Origin: Bernardetia sp. MNP-M8
GTDB lineage: Bacteria > Bacteroidota > Bacteroidia > Cytophagales > Bernardetiaceae
DNA length: 64,000 bases
Direction of reading: 5' to 3'
Assembly (NCBI RefSeq): GCF_037126285.1
Contig: NZ_CP147012.1
Location: 1,984,001-2,048,000 of the forward strand
Shown one piece after another: positions 1 through 8,981 of this stretch. How positions within the stretch are numbered: the stretch's first letter is position 1; each line of letters begins with the position of its first letter. Below the pieces are notes generated by a model that was given only the letters and a program-made list of their open reading frames with translations, was not told where the DNA came from and made no database searches. The translations under genes were made by a program, and so were the position numbers.

Positions 1-46
1 AGTTTTCTATCTTTTTTGAAGTGTTTTCTTTTTTAGCTGATTTCAT
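1..46 (-). CDS. possible N-terminus of a gene leaving the window
   Basis: On the minus strand an ATG at 46 opens a frame that stays open to the window edge (15 complete codons, very rich in Lys, Ser and Glu/Asn). A TAnnTTTG-like box on the same strand at 125-132 would put a transcription start about 70 nt upstream, which supports a real gene. Fifteen codons are too few to name a family, and a chance frame in AT-rich DNA is possible. Confidence 0.3.
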   Translation of the reverse strand, partial: MKSAKKENTSKKIEN

Positions 47-441
47 AGTTTAACTTGCCTTTTTGCTTTCCTTTTGGTTATTATAACCACCTTTTAAATG
101 CCTAGTTACAGATTACTTTCGTAACAAAACTATACTACTTGTAGTTTAGTCAGATTTAAGACATTATAATTTGGGGCGCAAGTTACAAAAAGATTCACCA
201 AATTCAGTTTTCTATTTTCTCAAAACCTTCAAAAAGGCATATTAATTAGTAAAATTATTGAAGTTCTTGACTAAGAAGACAAAAACTTACCTAATTGTTA
301 GAAAGACGAAAGGAAGTAAAGAAGTGTGGCAATTGGAATAAATTTACTGTCTTAAAAAATGTAAATAGATAAAACGAAGAGTTAGGATAAATTATCTTTT
401 GAAATATATTTCTGTAGATAAAGTATGACTTATTCACATTA
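47..441. other. intergenic region, possible divergent control region
   Basis: This stretch lies between the 3' end of the SpoIIE-type phosphatase gene and the start of the possible gene at the left edge. Apart from the TAnnTTTG-like box at 125-132 (minus strand), I see no ORF, RNA gene or strong hairpin in it. Confidence 0.5.
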
Positions 442-1608
442 TTACTTTATTTTAATTCCTACCACCACTACATCATCTGTTTGTGAAGTTTGGTATTTCC
501 ATGTTTCAAAGGCAGATTTTATTTCTTTATGTATTTGACTCATTGATTCAGAAGGATTTTCGTTTAGAAGTTGACGAAAACGTTTACTTCCAAATTTTTT
601 ATCATTTTTTCCTCCAAACTGGTCAGGGTAGCCATCAGAGAATAAGTAAAAATGACTCCCTTTTTGATATTCTAAAGTATTGAGTGTAAATATTTTTTCT
701 TTCTTTCTTCTCTCTCCTCCTAGTGCAGCACGACTTCCTTTAATCACTTGAATAGTTTCATCCATAGGACTTCTATAATAAAGAGGACGATTTGCACCTG
801 CGTAATATAATTTTTTATCTGATTCATTCACAACTAAAATAGATGCATCCATTCCTTCTCTTACTTTTATACTTCTATCTGAAGATGAAGAGGATGTAAA
901 TGCTTCTGTAATGCCTTCATTAAGAGCTTCTAAAATTTCGTTAGGCATTACAATTTTTTCTTTTTCTATTATTCTTTCTAACAAAAAATAACCTACAATT
1001 GTCATAATTGCTCCTGGTACGCCGTGTCCTGTACAATCTGCTGCAATTATTATTTTATACTCTTTGTTTTCTAGAGTAACACTTCTGAACCAATAAAAAT
1101 CACCACTAATAATATCTTTTGCCTTATAGAAAATAAATACTTCATCAAAAGCAGCTTGCAAGTTTGAGAGGTCTGGAAGAAGAGCAAGTTGCAACCTTTC
1201 AGCAGTACGAACACTTGCTTGTATATCAGAAAAAAGTTTTTCTACTTGTACACGTTGGTCTTTTATTTTATCACTTTGCGCTTGTAGCTCGTGCGAATAC
1301 TGTGTAACAATTTGATTTTGTTGTAATAATTCTTCATTATATGTTTCTACATCTTGTCTTACTTCAGTTACTTCATCAAGATTACGTCCTGCAAATCCAA
1401 AAGCTATTCCTAAAAAAATAGGCGCACTATCTATTATAAAATGAAGTGGATTTAGATGATGAATACTTACAAAACTCTCAGCACTAAAAGGCAAGTCTTT
1501 GAGAAATAAAGTATCAAAGAGTAAGGAAAAAACAGGAAAACAAAAACCAAATGCTATACCAAATAAAGAATATTTAAAAGTATAAGATTTTCTAGAATAT
1601 ACAGGCAT
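442..1608 (-). CDS. membrane-anchored SpoIIE-type PP2C phosphatase
   Basis: The 388-residue protein has two N-terminal hydrophobic segments (about 13-37 and 57-74), a coiled-coil linker (about 80-135) and a C-terminal SpoIIE/PP2C Ser/Thr phosphatase domain. Metal-binding aspartates are visible in ISGDFYWF (D170) and AADCTGHGVPG (D191), followed by FSDGYPDQFGG and the terminal DD motif. Such proteins dephosphorylate anti-sigma antagonists or other regulators; here the signal would be sensed at the membrane or through the coiled coil. No partner kinase or antagonist gene lies nearby. The gene is monocistronic as far as visible and is a paralogue of the phosphatase at 20790-22280, with the same catalytic signatures but a different membrane part. 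Confidence 0.9.
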   Translation of the reverse strand: MPVYSRKSYTFKYSLFGIAFGFCFPVFSLLFDTLFLKDLPFSAESFVSIHHLNPLHFIIDSAPIFLGIAFGFAGRNLDEVTEVRQDVETYNEELLQQNQIVTQYSHELQAQSDKIKDQRVQVEKLFSDIQASVRTAERLQLALLPDLSNLQAAFDEVFIFYKAKDIISGDFYWFRSVTLENKEYKIIIAADCTGHGVPGAIMTIVGYFLLERIIEKEKIVMPNEILEALNEGITEAFTSSSSSDRSIKVREGMDASILVVNESDKKLYYAGANRPLYYRSPMDETIQVIKGSRAALGGERRKKEKIFTLNTLEYQKGSHFYLFSDGYPDQFGGKNDKKFGSKRFRQLLNENPSESMSQIHKEIKSAFETWKYQTSQTDDVVVVGIKIK

Positions 1609-1797
1609 TTAATAGTAAAAGGGATAAATTAATTTTAGCAGACGAGGTGCTTAAACATTTACTTAGAAGAATTTAATCCTAAATTCTAAAACAAATAGAT
1701 TTAACAATATACGTTTTTTTTTTGAAAAACCTTTATATAAAAACTGAATAATTCTATGTTTTAATTAAACTATTTTACCAATCTATTTTTTATTTTT

Positions 1798-2247
1798 TCA
1801 AAGGAGTATAACTTCTACTAAACCATTTGTAATCTCAACTTTTTCCTCTTTACATTCATTGCAATCTTGGCAATCTTTGAAAAGGAATCTTCCATACCCT
1901 TTTGCAAAAAGCCTACTTTCATCTATTACTTTTTCTCTTAAAAACTGTTTTATAGAATTTGCTCTTCGCTCTGTAAAAAGTAAATTGTATTTTTCACTTC
2001 CTCTACAAATTGAATAAGCTGCAATCTCAATTTTCAATTCTTGATGTTTCTTTAAAAAGAAATATAAACTATCTATTACAATAATGTTTGAATTGTCATA
2101 AACTCTACAGGATAACTGTTTCAAATCCAAAGTTTTAGTTTGTCCTTTGTAAAATTTTTCATCGTCATAACTAAATGAAGCAGGGTGCGTTTGATTTGAT
2201 GAATTAAGAATTAATCCAAAGAATAAAATTATAAATGGTATTTTCAT
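1798..2247 (-). CDS. small OmpA-C-like lipidless secreted protein
   Basis: I place the start at 2247, giving a hydrophobic signal peptide that follows MKIPF; a start at 2286 would put 13 charged or polar residues before the signal and nearly touch the divergent Crp gene. The mature protein contains an OmpA-C-like peptidoglycan-binding fold: a segment resembling the family's conserved ERRANSIKQFL helix and a KGYGRF segment near the C-terminus, plus a Cys/Glu-rich tail (KDCQDCNECKEE). OmpA-C domains tether the envelope to peptidoglycan. No barrel or TPR portion is present, so it is a stand-alone domain. The acidic Cys-rich tail is unusual. Confidence 0.65.
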   Translation of the reverse strand: MKIPFIILFFGLILNSSNQTHPASFSYDDEKFYKGQTKTLDLKQLSCRVYDNSNIIVIDSLYFFLKKHQELKIEIAAYSICRGSEKYNLLFTERRANSIKQFLREKVIDESRLFAKGYGRFLFKDCQDCNECKEEKVEITNGLVEVILL

Positions 2248-2291
2248 AAGGTAAAATTTATTTATTTTACAAAAATTATGATTCAATAACT

Positions 2292-2888
2292 ATGAAGTTA
2301 ACAGACGAACATTTCCAATTTTTGAAAAAATTTATTTTGCAGTATTATCCTGCAAGTGATGAATCTATTGCATTACTTGAGTCTAATGCAAATATTGAAT
2401 ATATACATAAAAAAGATTTTTTGCTTACTATTGGACAAACAGCCAAAACACTTTATCTGTTGTACAGTGGAAGTATTATAGCTTATTTTATTTGCGAAGA
2501 CGGAAAAGCCTATCATAAAAATATCTTTTTAGAGGGAAATTTTGTGGGTTCGACAGTATCAATGTTAACCAATAAACCTTCTGAATTTAGCTTAGAAGCA
2601 ATTGAGAATTGTACAGTAATTAGCTTTGATTATAATGAATATAGAAAATTGATAGCAAAAGATATTGACCTAAAAAACTTTTACATTGCATATCTTGAAA
2701 AAAACTGGGTAATAGATAAAGAAAAACGTGAAATTGATATAATAACAAAAGATGCTAAAACAAGGTATTTAGAGTTTTTGGAACAACATCCCAATATTGA
2801 AAAAAGAGTTCCTCTTCATTATATAGCCTCAAATCTTGGAATTACTCCCACACAACTCAGTCGTATTCGAAATGAGTTAAAAAAATAA
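2292..2888 (+). CDS. Crp/Fnr-family transcriptional regulator
   Basis: The 198-residue protein has an N-terminal cyclic-nucleotide-binding-like beta roll (about 25-115) and a C-terminal winged helix (about 168-195, containing ASNLGITPTQLSRIRNEL), the layout of the short Crp_2-type regulators common in Bacteroidota. There are no Fnr-type cysteines, so iron-sulfur sensing is unlikely, and the phosphate-binding arginine of true cAMP receptors is not evident. It is followed after 55 bp by a YdcZ-type transporter and a GNAT gene, which suggests it controls its own small operon. The reading frame starts 44 bp from the divergent OmpA-like gene, so both promoters must overlap. Confidence 0.88.
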   Translation: MKLTDEHFQFLKKFILQYYPASDESIALLESNANIEYIHKKDFLLTIGQTAKTLYLLYSGSIIAYFICEDGKAYHKNIFLEGNFVGSTVSMLTNKPSEFSLEAIENCTVISFDYNEYRKLIAKDIDLKNFYIAYLEKNWVIDKEKREIDIITKDAKTRYLEFLEQHPNIEKRVPLHYIASNLGITPTQLSRIRNELKK

Positions 2889-2943
2889 TTTCCTCTCAAC
2901 CTATGTAAAGGCAAAGCATAAATCTATCGCTTAATTTTGGGAT

Positions 2944-3393
2944 ATGAAATTATTACTCTTATATCTATTAGCCTTTACAGGTGGTGTTTTTTTAGCCATT
3001 CAAGCTGGTTTCAATTCTCAACTAGGCAGTTTATTAAAGCAACCTGTTTTAGCTGTGATTGCTACCTCAATAAGTAGTGCTTTTTTTGGAAGTCTATTTA
3101 TTTTTTCTATGACAAAAGATAGGATAACATTTAATCTAATTTATCAAATACCGTGGTATTTATGGTTTATTGGAGGACTTTTTAGCTTCATTGGAATTTC
3201 CTTATATTTTTATACAATTCCTAGATTAGGTGTTTCTAAAATGATTGTTGCTGGACTTTGTGGACAACTTCTTTTCTCTTTACTTGCTGGGCATTTTGGG
3301 TGGCTCAATCTACCATTAGAACCTATCACAACCAAAAGAATAATAGGCATTTTAGTGATAATAACTGGAATTATTTTAATTAACGACAACTAA
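2944..3393 (+). CDS. YdcZ/DUF606-type DMT membrane transporter
   Basis: The 149-residue protein is almost entirely hydrophobic with about five membrane helices, and begins with the FTGGVFLAIQAGFNSQLG stretch typical of the YdcZ (DUF606) branch of the drug/metabolite transporter superfamily. These half-size proteins are thought to act as dimers and export small metabolites; the substrate is unknown. It sits between the Crp-type regulator and a GNAT acetyltransferase, with only 2 bp before the latter, so the three probably form one transcript for detecting, modifying and exporting a small compound (inference). Confidence 0.85.
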   Translation: MKLLLLYLLAFTGGVFLAIQAGFNSQLGSLLKQPVLAVIATSISSAFFGSLFIFSMTKDRITFNLIYQIPWYLWFIGGLFSFIGISLYFYTIPRLGVSKMIVAGLCGQLLFSLLAGHFGWLNLPLEPITTKRIIGILVIITGIILINDN

Positions 3394-3395
3394 TA

Positions 3396-4130
3396 ATGAA
3401 TACAATACAAGCAAATATCACTAATCTAACTTCTCTTTGGACAACAACAAGCAGTATTTTTAAAACCTATGATGTTCAGCATAACATTAGTTATGGTTAT
3501 ATCCAAAATTCTCAATGGCCCAATAAAATTTGGTTAAATAATGACGCTGAACTTAAATCAGAAGATTTATCTAAAATATCAGAGTTGATAAATCTTAACT
3601 CATCAATGCTTATATTTTCTTATTTTGATACAAATGGAGATAAGAACAATGATTTGATTACAAGGAATGGTTTTATAAAAAGAGGAGTTCAGTATGGAAT
3701 GAATTTATACCTCAATGATTTATTTGAAGTATCAACACCATTGATATTGAAAAAAGTAACTAATTCTGTAGATGCAAAAACTTGGTCTACCACATTTGAG
3801 CAATGTTTTGGTTATCTTATAAGCGAGGAAACTCTTAACAAAACCTATCACAAAATAAATTATTTTACTGTTTACTCTCAAGACGAGTTGGTAGGCACAG
3901 TGCTATTACATTTTACAGAAAAGGTAGTTGGAATACACAGTTTAGGAATATTGCCTACTAAGAGAGGAAAAGGATTTGCAAATCAAATTATGTCTCAAGT
4001 TCTTAATGAATCTATTCGTTTAGGAATGAATTTGGCAACTTTGCAAGCCTCCTCAATGGCAAAAAAAATGTACCAAAGAATAGGTTTCTCAGAAGATTTT
4101 TTGGTGCAACATTATCAATTAGAAAAATAA
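3396..4130 (+). CDS. GNAT-family N-acetyltransferase
   Basis: The C-terminal part of this 244-residue protein (about 150-240) carries a GNAT fold, with the acetyl-CoA loop seen in LPTKRGKGFANQIM and a terminal AKKMYQRIGF segment characteristic of the family. The N-terminal 140 residues are a divergent second GNAT-like half or substrate domain that I cannot assign. It starts 2 bp after the YdcZ-type gene and is the last gene of the operon; a strong hairpin follows at 4150-4181. The substrate is unknown; detoxification of an amine-containing compound would fit the neighbours. Confidence 0.85.
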   Translation: MNTIQANITNLTSLWTTTSSIFKTYDVQHNISYGYIQNSQWPNKIWLNNDAELKSEDLSKISELINLNSSMLIFSYFDTNGDKNNDLITRNGFIKRGVQYGMNLYLNDLFEVSTPLILKKVTNSVDAKTWSTTFEQCFGYLISEETLNKTYHKINYFTVYSQDELVGTVLLHFTEKVVGIHSLGILPTKRGKGFANQIMSQVLNESIRLGMNLATLQASSMAKKMYQRIGFSEDFLVQHYQLEK

Positions 4131-4149
4131 TAAAGGCTACAAATCAAAA

Positions 4150-4181
4150 CTAGCACACAGAATGCTTTATCTGTGTGCTAG
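4150..4181. terminator. bidirectional hairpin between convergent genes
   Basis: A perfect 12-bp stem (4150-4161 with 4170-4181, CTAGCACACAGA) with an 8-nt loop lies between the convergent GNAT and M14 peptidase genes. The T-tract is weak on both sides, but placement strongly suggests a shared terminator. Confidence 0.7.
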
Positions 4182-4203
4182 AAAATTAGATAAAAATCAA
4201 AAA

Positions 4204-6003
4204 TTATCCTCCTATTCTAAAGATAGGGTATTTTAAATGTGTTTTTTCATAATGTATAGAATGTTGATAAATAAACTCTAATTGCAAATATGCACTTTTT
4301 GCCAACTCTTCATCGTTTGCTTTTTTATCTTCTAGCTCTTTTCTCAGAGCAGGATTTTCTTCCAAAATTTGAGCTGCAATATCTTCAAAAACATAAGGCG
4401 AAAAATGTTCTTTTTGCTGCAAGATTCCATCAAAGAAATTCCATGCAAAAAATGAATCTTTCCCTTGTGGCTCTAACATTTCGAAAATATATCGATTAGC
4501 TGCTTGATTCATTTTGACCAAGACATATTTTTGTTCTGGATAGCGTAGAGCTTCTCCAAATGTCATTATCTCTTTCGAAAGCTCAACATCATAATGCACA
4601 TAATGACTTTCATAAGCTGATTGAGAGGTTTTATATTCTTTGATAGAATAAACACCTACTTTATGGTCTTTGTGCTGCTCGTTGATTAAAGTATCTATTT
4701 CTACTTCATTCCATTTCAAACGCTCCAAAACTTCGGTATAAGCAAGTGGAATCAAATATCCCTTCGGTACATCAATTTTTAAAGAGGGTTTAAAAGCATC
4801 ATAATAGTTTACTTCTTTCTCATAAGGTTTTGAAGTATCGTATTTCATTCTATCCAAACCTGAAACTTTACTTTTTTCTGTTGAAGATTCATAGCCTTTA
4901 AAATTTAATATTCGATGTCTTTCTTTGTCCAATTCCCAATTTAAAACAAATTCTTTCTGCGTTTTGACTTCTTTTTGGTCTTCTGCCTTTATTTTTTGAA
5001 GTTCTGTTCCATTAGTTTGAACGTATTTTAAAAGTTCTTCCATAAAAATAGAAGTTGCTTTTACTCGTTTGTTGTAAGGCTTCAACATGTGCGTTTCGGT
5101 CAGCATTGAAAAGGTTTGAAAAAGAGCTGCATAGCCAGTCGAATAACGAGGTGAATCCATAAAACCTTCCCACCCATTTATAGGGTCATAACCAAAAACA
5201 TTTACATACGGAGTCATTTCTTCATTACGACTAATCATCGCTTTTTCTAAAGCTGGGGTGAAATTTTTATTCAAAAACTCTCCCATTTTTCCTCCTAATT
5301 TATCAGCTTGAGTGGCTAAGTGTGTCATTGTATATTGATAATCTGCCCCATTCGAAACATGATTTTCAAGATAAACTAAAGGCTGCCACTTTTGAAACAT
5401 TTTGGTAAAACTCTCTGCATTTTTGGAATCACATTTTACAAAATCACGATTTAAGTCTAAATTTTTGACATTGCCACGAAAACCATATTCTTCTGCTCCA
5501 TTTTGATTGGCTCTTGTTGTTGAGTTTCTTGTTAATGCACCACTCACATTATAAAATGGAATAGCTACCAAAACGATATTCTTATACTGATTTCTAACTT
5601 CTTCTTTTGTACACAAATCTCTCAAAAGTAGTAGAGTTGCATCAATTCCATCTGATTCTCCTGGATGAATTCCATTATTTATAAAAACAACAAACTTAGT
5701 TGATTTCTCTGCTTCTGAAAGTGGACTAAATTTTCCATTTACCTCAAAAATAATTTCGTGCAAAGGTTCACCACTATCAGTCATTCCAAACGCATTGACT
5801 TGCAAAAATTGAGGATAAGCAGCTGATAATTCATTCAAAAATTCAATTCCCTCTTTATAAGTAACTGTCTGATTTTTATTTGTGTCAAAAGGAATGGAAA
5901 AGTCATTCTTCGCTGAAGATATTGTTTTTTGAGCCATAGAACAAGATGAAAATAGAAACGTAGAGAATACTAAAGTAGAAAAGAGTAAAGGTATTTTTTT
6001 CAT
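4204..6003 (-). CDS. M14-family zinc carboxypeptidase lipoprotein
   Basis: The 599-residue protein starts with a lipoprotein-type signal ending SSCS (Cys21), so it is probably lipid-anchored in the envelope. The M14 catalytic domain follows: the zinc ligands H113 and E116 in GIHPGESDG, the substrate-carboxylate binding pair N185/R186 in LDLNRDF, and the third zinc ligand H215 in ENHVSNG; a TETHML segment further on is the likely catalytic glutamate region. The C-terminal 270 residues are a beta-rich extension. It probably removes C-terminal residues from peptides in the periplasm or on the cell surface. The gene is alone, convergent with the GNAT operon, and its upstream region borders the IS4-type insertion. 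Confidence 0.88.
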   Translation of the reverse strand: MKKIPLLFSTLVFSTFLFSSCSMAQKTISSAKNDFSIPFDTNKNQTVTYKEGIEFLNELSAAYPQFLQVNAFGMTDSGEPLHEIIFEVNGKFSPLSEAEKSTKFVVFINNGIHPGESDGIDATLLLLRDLCTKEEVRNQYKNIVLVAIPFYNVSGALTRNSTTRANQNGAEEYGFRGNVKNLDLNRDFVKCDSKNAESFTKMFQKWQPLVYLENHVSNGADYQYTMTHLATQADKLGGKMGEFLNKNFTPALEKAMISRNEEMTPYVNVFGYDPINGWEGFMDSPRYSTGYAALFQTFSMLTETHMLKPYNKRVKATSIFMEELLKYVQTNGTELQKIKAEDQKEVKTQKEFVLNWELDKERHRILNFKGYESSTEKSKVSGLDRMKYDTSKPYEKEVNYYDAFKPSLKIDVPKGYLIPLAYTEVLERLKWNEVEIDTLINEQHKDHKVGVYSIKEYKTSQSAYESHYVHYDVELSKEIMTFGEALRYPEQKYVLVKMNQAANRYIFEMLEPQGKDSFFAWNFFDGILQQKEHFSPYVFEDIAAQILEENPALRKELEDKKANDEELAKSAYLQLEFIYQHSIHYEKTHLKYPIFRIGG

Positions 6004-6201
6004 AAAAACAGAAATGAAGGGTAAAAAATGAAATTAAGTCTTCAAATTACAGTTTTTTGGAGAATAGATTAGGTTTTTAATAATTTTTTGTAAAATTGGA
6101 TTTCAAAATTCTATACACACCACATTTTGAAGTTTAGAAAAATGAACTTCATTTTTTTAAATAAAGCCTAATGAAATTGAATTCCATTAGGCTTTATTAA
6201 A
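6004..6201. other. upstream region of the M14 gene, with hairpin
   Basis: Non-coding. It contains a 14-bp perfect inverted repeat (6160-6173 with 6185-6198, core AAAGCCTAAT), which ends right at the left border of the IS4-type element. The hairpin resembles the terminator at 59375-59410 in sequence, but neither flank has a proper T-tract, so the insertion may have cut an older terminator from its gene. Confidence 0.5.
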
Positions 6202-6359
6202 TTGTAGAGTTTAAAATTGCCGTATTTTGCTGAATATCAACTCTGTACGGCAATTATATTTTGCAAAAGTCCTATATTTGTTTTTACCACAAAATAAATA
6301 ATTAGATTTTGTAAAATACACTACAATGATAAAAAAAAATAGCCACAAAAATAGTTTCT

Positions 6360-6888
6360 TTGACAAAAAAATATTTTGAACAGGAATTTTCAGCTACTTC
6401 TACTCTTTTTCAGAACTCTTTTTCAGAATTAGATATTTCTAATGTAGATGAATCTGATACATTACTTTTTGAAAAAATGCAAACTGTATTTTTTCTAGGT
6501 CAGTTACTAGGTTTGCCTACCTTGAAAAGTATTTTAGTCAAATTTGGTATCACAAGTAGTCAAGTATCCATCAATTACAAAAAGTTGTATAAAAAACTGA
6601 CAATCAACAAAATACGTGTACTTTATGAATATGTATTTAAAACTCAAGTGGTTCATTTATTGAAAGAAATGGCTTCAAAAGATAGTAGTATTTGGTCAAA
6701 AAAAAGAGTTACGGCAGTTTTAGATGACAGTATTTTTCGTCAATGGCTCTCTGAGTTAGGTAGAGAAAATGATTATTTTGGAAGTTTCTTTAGTGGACAG
6801 TATCGTGCTACTACTCTAGGCTTTAAAGTGGTTTGTTTCGGATTATATATTGAAGATGTTTTTTATCCTTTATTTTTTGATTTTGTTA
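6360..6888 (+). pseudogene. IS4-superfamily transposase, N-terminal part
   Basis: This is the first 176 codons of a DDE transposase cut by an IS630 insertion; afterwards the frame runs into LIRN and a stop inside the insert. The first catalytic aspartate is visible in TAVLDDSIFRQW. The frame opens at a TTG at 6360; an ATG at 6326 is out of frame and separated by a run of nine A (6331-6339), so the true start may have been lost or shifted there. Joining base 6888 to base 7992 restores a single frame across the gap (DFV followed by RKKGKADKKEP), giving a 425-residue protein of normal length. Confidence 0.85.
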
Positions 6889-7989
6889 TACTCATCCGTA
6901 ATTAGATTTCAAAAATATCTAAATTTTGATTATTTTTAGCTTATGAATTTTCAACTTAGTATTTCTGAACGAGATATTTTAAAAGATTATCGTAAAAGTT
7001 CTTCAGGAAAGAAGGACTATATTCGTTGTACTGTTCTTTTAGGTCTTGACCAAGGTAAGTCAGCAAAAGAGTTGTCAGAGCTTTTAGGTGTTGATTTAAG
7101 TAGTGTTTATAATTATGTAAAAAGTTATAATTCCTGTGGTCTTTCTGGTTTTATTTCTTCTAATTATTTAGGTTTTTGGGGTAAGTTGGATAGTTTTGAT
7201 TTGGCAGCTTTAGATAAAGAACTTCGTTCTCACTTGCATAAAAACTGCCAGTCTATTGCTTATTGGATAAAAGAAAATTTAGGTATTGATTACGCTATTA
7301 AAAGTCTTCCTAGTTTGATGAAACGTCTAGGTTTTTCTTATAAAAAGACAAAAACAGTTCCTGCTAAAGCTGATAAAGAACTTCAAACTCACTTTATAGA
7401 AGATATAGAGGCTTTGATAGAGCGTTTAGATTCAGAAAATGCTGTTCTACTCTACGCAGATGCTGTTCATCCTCAATGGAATACCCGAAGTAATTATGCT
7501 TGGATTCCAACAGGAGAGGAAAGAGAAATTAAAAGTAGTAGTGGTAGAAAGCGCATAAATTTGACAGGTACAGTAAACATTCAAAATCCAAGCGATATAC
7601 TCATTAGTGAATCAGAAACAGTTGATTCAGAGAGTGTAAGAGAATTTTTAGATAAAGTAGAAGCAGCCTATTTAGATAAAAGCAAGGTGTATATGGTCTT
7701 AGACCAAGCCTCCTATTTCAAATCTTATTTGGTGCAAGACTGGGTATATGGCTCTAAAATAGAACTCATTTACTTGCCTGCCTACTCGCCTAATTTAAAC
7801 TTAATTGAAAGACTTTGGAAGTTGATGAGAAAGAAAATAATTGATTATGAATACTACAATACATTTGAAAAATTTAGGACTAACGTCCTTGCATTTTTTG
7901 AATATATCGTTGATTATAAAGATGAGCTAGAAACACTTTTAGCACCTAATTTTCACGTCCAATTTTCGAAAACCAATTTCTATTGAGTA
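6889..7989 (+). mobile_element. IS630-family insertion sequence, complete
   Basis: The 1101-bp element has imperfect terminal inverted repeats (16 of 22 positions match; left TACTCATCCGTAATTAG..., right end ...TTGAGTA). TA stands at 6887-6888 and 7990-7991, the TA duplication expected for the IS630/Tc1/mariner group. Removing the element plus one TA restores the host transposase frame exactly, which fixes the borders. It carries one intact transposase gene and so may still be active. Confidence 0.88.
6943..7986 (+). CDS. IS630-family transposase
   Basis: The 347-residue protein has an N-terminal helix-turn-helix (about 25-60, SAKELSELLGVDLSSVYNYV), a winged-helix second DNA-binding part, and a C-terminal DDE catalytic domain. 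Catalytic residues are visible in LLYADAVHPQWN (first D), MVLDQASYFKS (second D) and LPAYSPNLNLIERLWKLM (E), the classic IS630 signature. It cuts and joins at TA dinucleotides. The gene fills almost the whole element and stops 3 bp before its right end. No frameshift is needed, unlike many IS630 members. Confidence 0.95.
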   Translation: MNFQLSISERDILKDYRKSSSGKKDYIRCTVLLGLDQGKSAKELSELLGVDLSSVYNYVKSYNSCGLSGFISSNYLGFWGKLDSFDLAALDKELRSHLHKNCQSIAYWIKENLGIDYAIKSLPSLMKRLGFSYKKTKTVPAKADKELQTHFIEDIEALIERLDSENAVLLYADAVHPQWNTRSNYAWIPTGEEREIKSSSGRKRINLTGTVNIQNPSDILISESETVDSESVREFLDKVEAAYLDKSKVYMVLDQASYFKSYLVQDWVYGSKIELIYLPAYSPNLNLIERLWKLMRKKIIDYEYYNTFEKFRTNVLAFFEYIVDYKDELETLLAPNFHVQFSKTNFY

Positions 7990-7991
7990 TA

Positions 7992-8740
7992 GAAAAAAAG
8001 GAAAAGCTGATAAAAAAGAACCTATTCAAATAGCTAAAAAATTAGTGAATCGTTGGGGAAAGTTACAAGAAAAATTAGCTAAAGAAAATAGTGTATTACC
8101 TTCTATTCATTTTAGTTGTGATAGTGGCTATAGTGATGTTTCATTGAGTGAAGAATGTACCAACCAATCAACAAGTTTGATTTATATTAGTGTACCTAAA
8201 AAAAATCATATTATTATAGTAAATAATAAAAAAACAAACTCAAAAGAATATATAGATCGTGTTTTTTTAGAAAAAGAAAAAAAACATCAAGAAGCGCAAA
8301 GACATCTCAAGGAAGAAGAAAAAACACCTTTTACTTTACGTCTAAAAGCGTTCTATCAATGCCAAAAAAGAGAAGTTGTTTTATTATTTTTTAGGTTAAA
8401 TGGCTCAAAAAAAGTAAGTGTTATATATACCCCAAATTTGACCGTTTTTGCAAAAACATTACGAAGACATTGGTTCAATAGAACCTATATAGAACAGTTT
8501 TTCAAAACACTCAAACATGTATTAAAAATTAGTGAACCTAGAACAAAAAATAAAGAAGAATTTGAAAATAAACTTTTAAAATTTGCATTTTTGGCGATTG
8601 AAGTTCAAAAAATAGTCCGATTTATTAGAAGAAAATGTAAACAATTTAAACAAAAAGGATTTATTTCTTTACAAAGGATACTCTGCTCTAACAAAGAAAT
8701 ACTAGACCTTTTGCAAAAGCAAATCAATATAAAAACTTGA
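7992..8740 (+). pseudogene. IS4-superfamily transposase, C-terminal part
   Basis: This is the rest of the interrupted transposase. It reads in frame from 7992 without a start codon of its own (a GTG at 8045 is internal). The second catalytic aspartate is in FSCDSGYSD and the catalytic glutamate in RTYIEQFFKTLK, a YREK-like arrangement of the IS4 superfamily. It would be translated only if the IS630 insert were excised. Confidence 0.85.
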
Positions 8741-8808
8741 TAATCAAAATAGTAAACTAAAATCAAACTCTACAAATTAAATGTTATCACAGTTAATTAT
8801 TCATGTGT

Positions 8809-8910
8809 GTTCAGTTTAGCTTCGCTGAGCACTACGTCGTTCTCAAAACTGAACAAAAACGCTTCCTTAGAAGCGTGATTAAAGTACAAAATGACGCTTC
8901 TGAGGAAGCG
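8809..8910. repeat. cluster of three hairpins, REP- or MITE-like
   Basis: Three stems follow one another: 8809-8817 with 8846-8854 (TTCAGTTT arms enclosing two smaller GAG/CTC and AGC/GCT stems), 8859-8865 with 8870-8876 (ACGCTTC/GAAGCGT), and 8895-8900 with 8905-8910 (CGCTTC/GAAGCG). The last two stems share the same sequence and could pair with one another. A 60-codon frame over this region has no protein-like character. The GC content of the stems exceeds that of the surroundings. Confidence 0.5.
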
Positions 8911-8981
8911 ACAAATTCGCTTGCTCACAAACGAATGCACAAAACCTTATACAAAAATAACCTTGATAACGTTTATTATTT

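Larger units (their letters stand above)
6202..8775 (+). mobile_element. IS4-superfamily element, interrupted by IS630 element
   Basis: The ends are an 11-bp perfect inverted repeat, TTGTAGAGTTT at 6202-6212 and its complement at 8765-8775. Directly outside both ends stands ATTAAA (6196-6201 and 8776-8781), a likely target-site duplication. Subtracting the nested element leaves about 1.47 kb, the usual size for an IS4-type element with one transposase gene. The transposase is split by the nested IS630 copy, so this copy cannot move on its own. Confidence 0.75.

Noticed and set aside
6360-8740. Frameshift in the IS4-type transposase in addition to the insertion
   Set aside because: Assuming CTC/GAG as element ends gave a shifted or stopped frame, but placing the ends at TACTC/GAGTA with a TA duplication restores the frame exactly, so no frameshift is needed.
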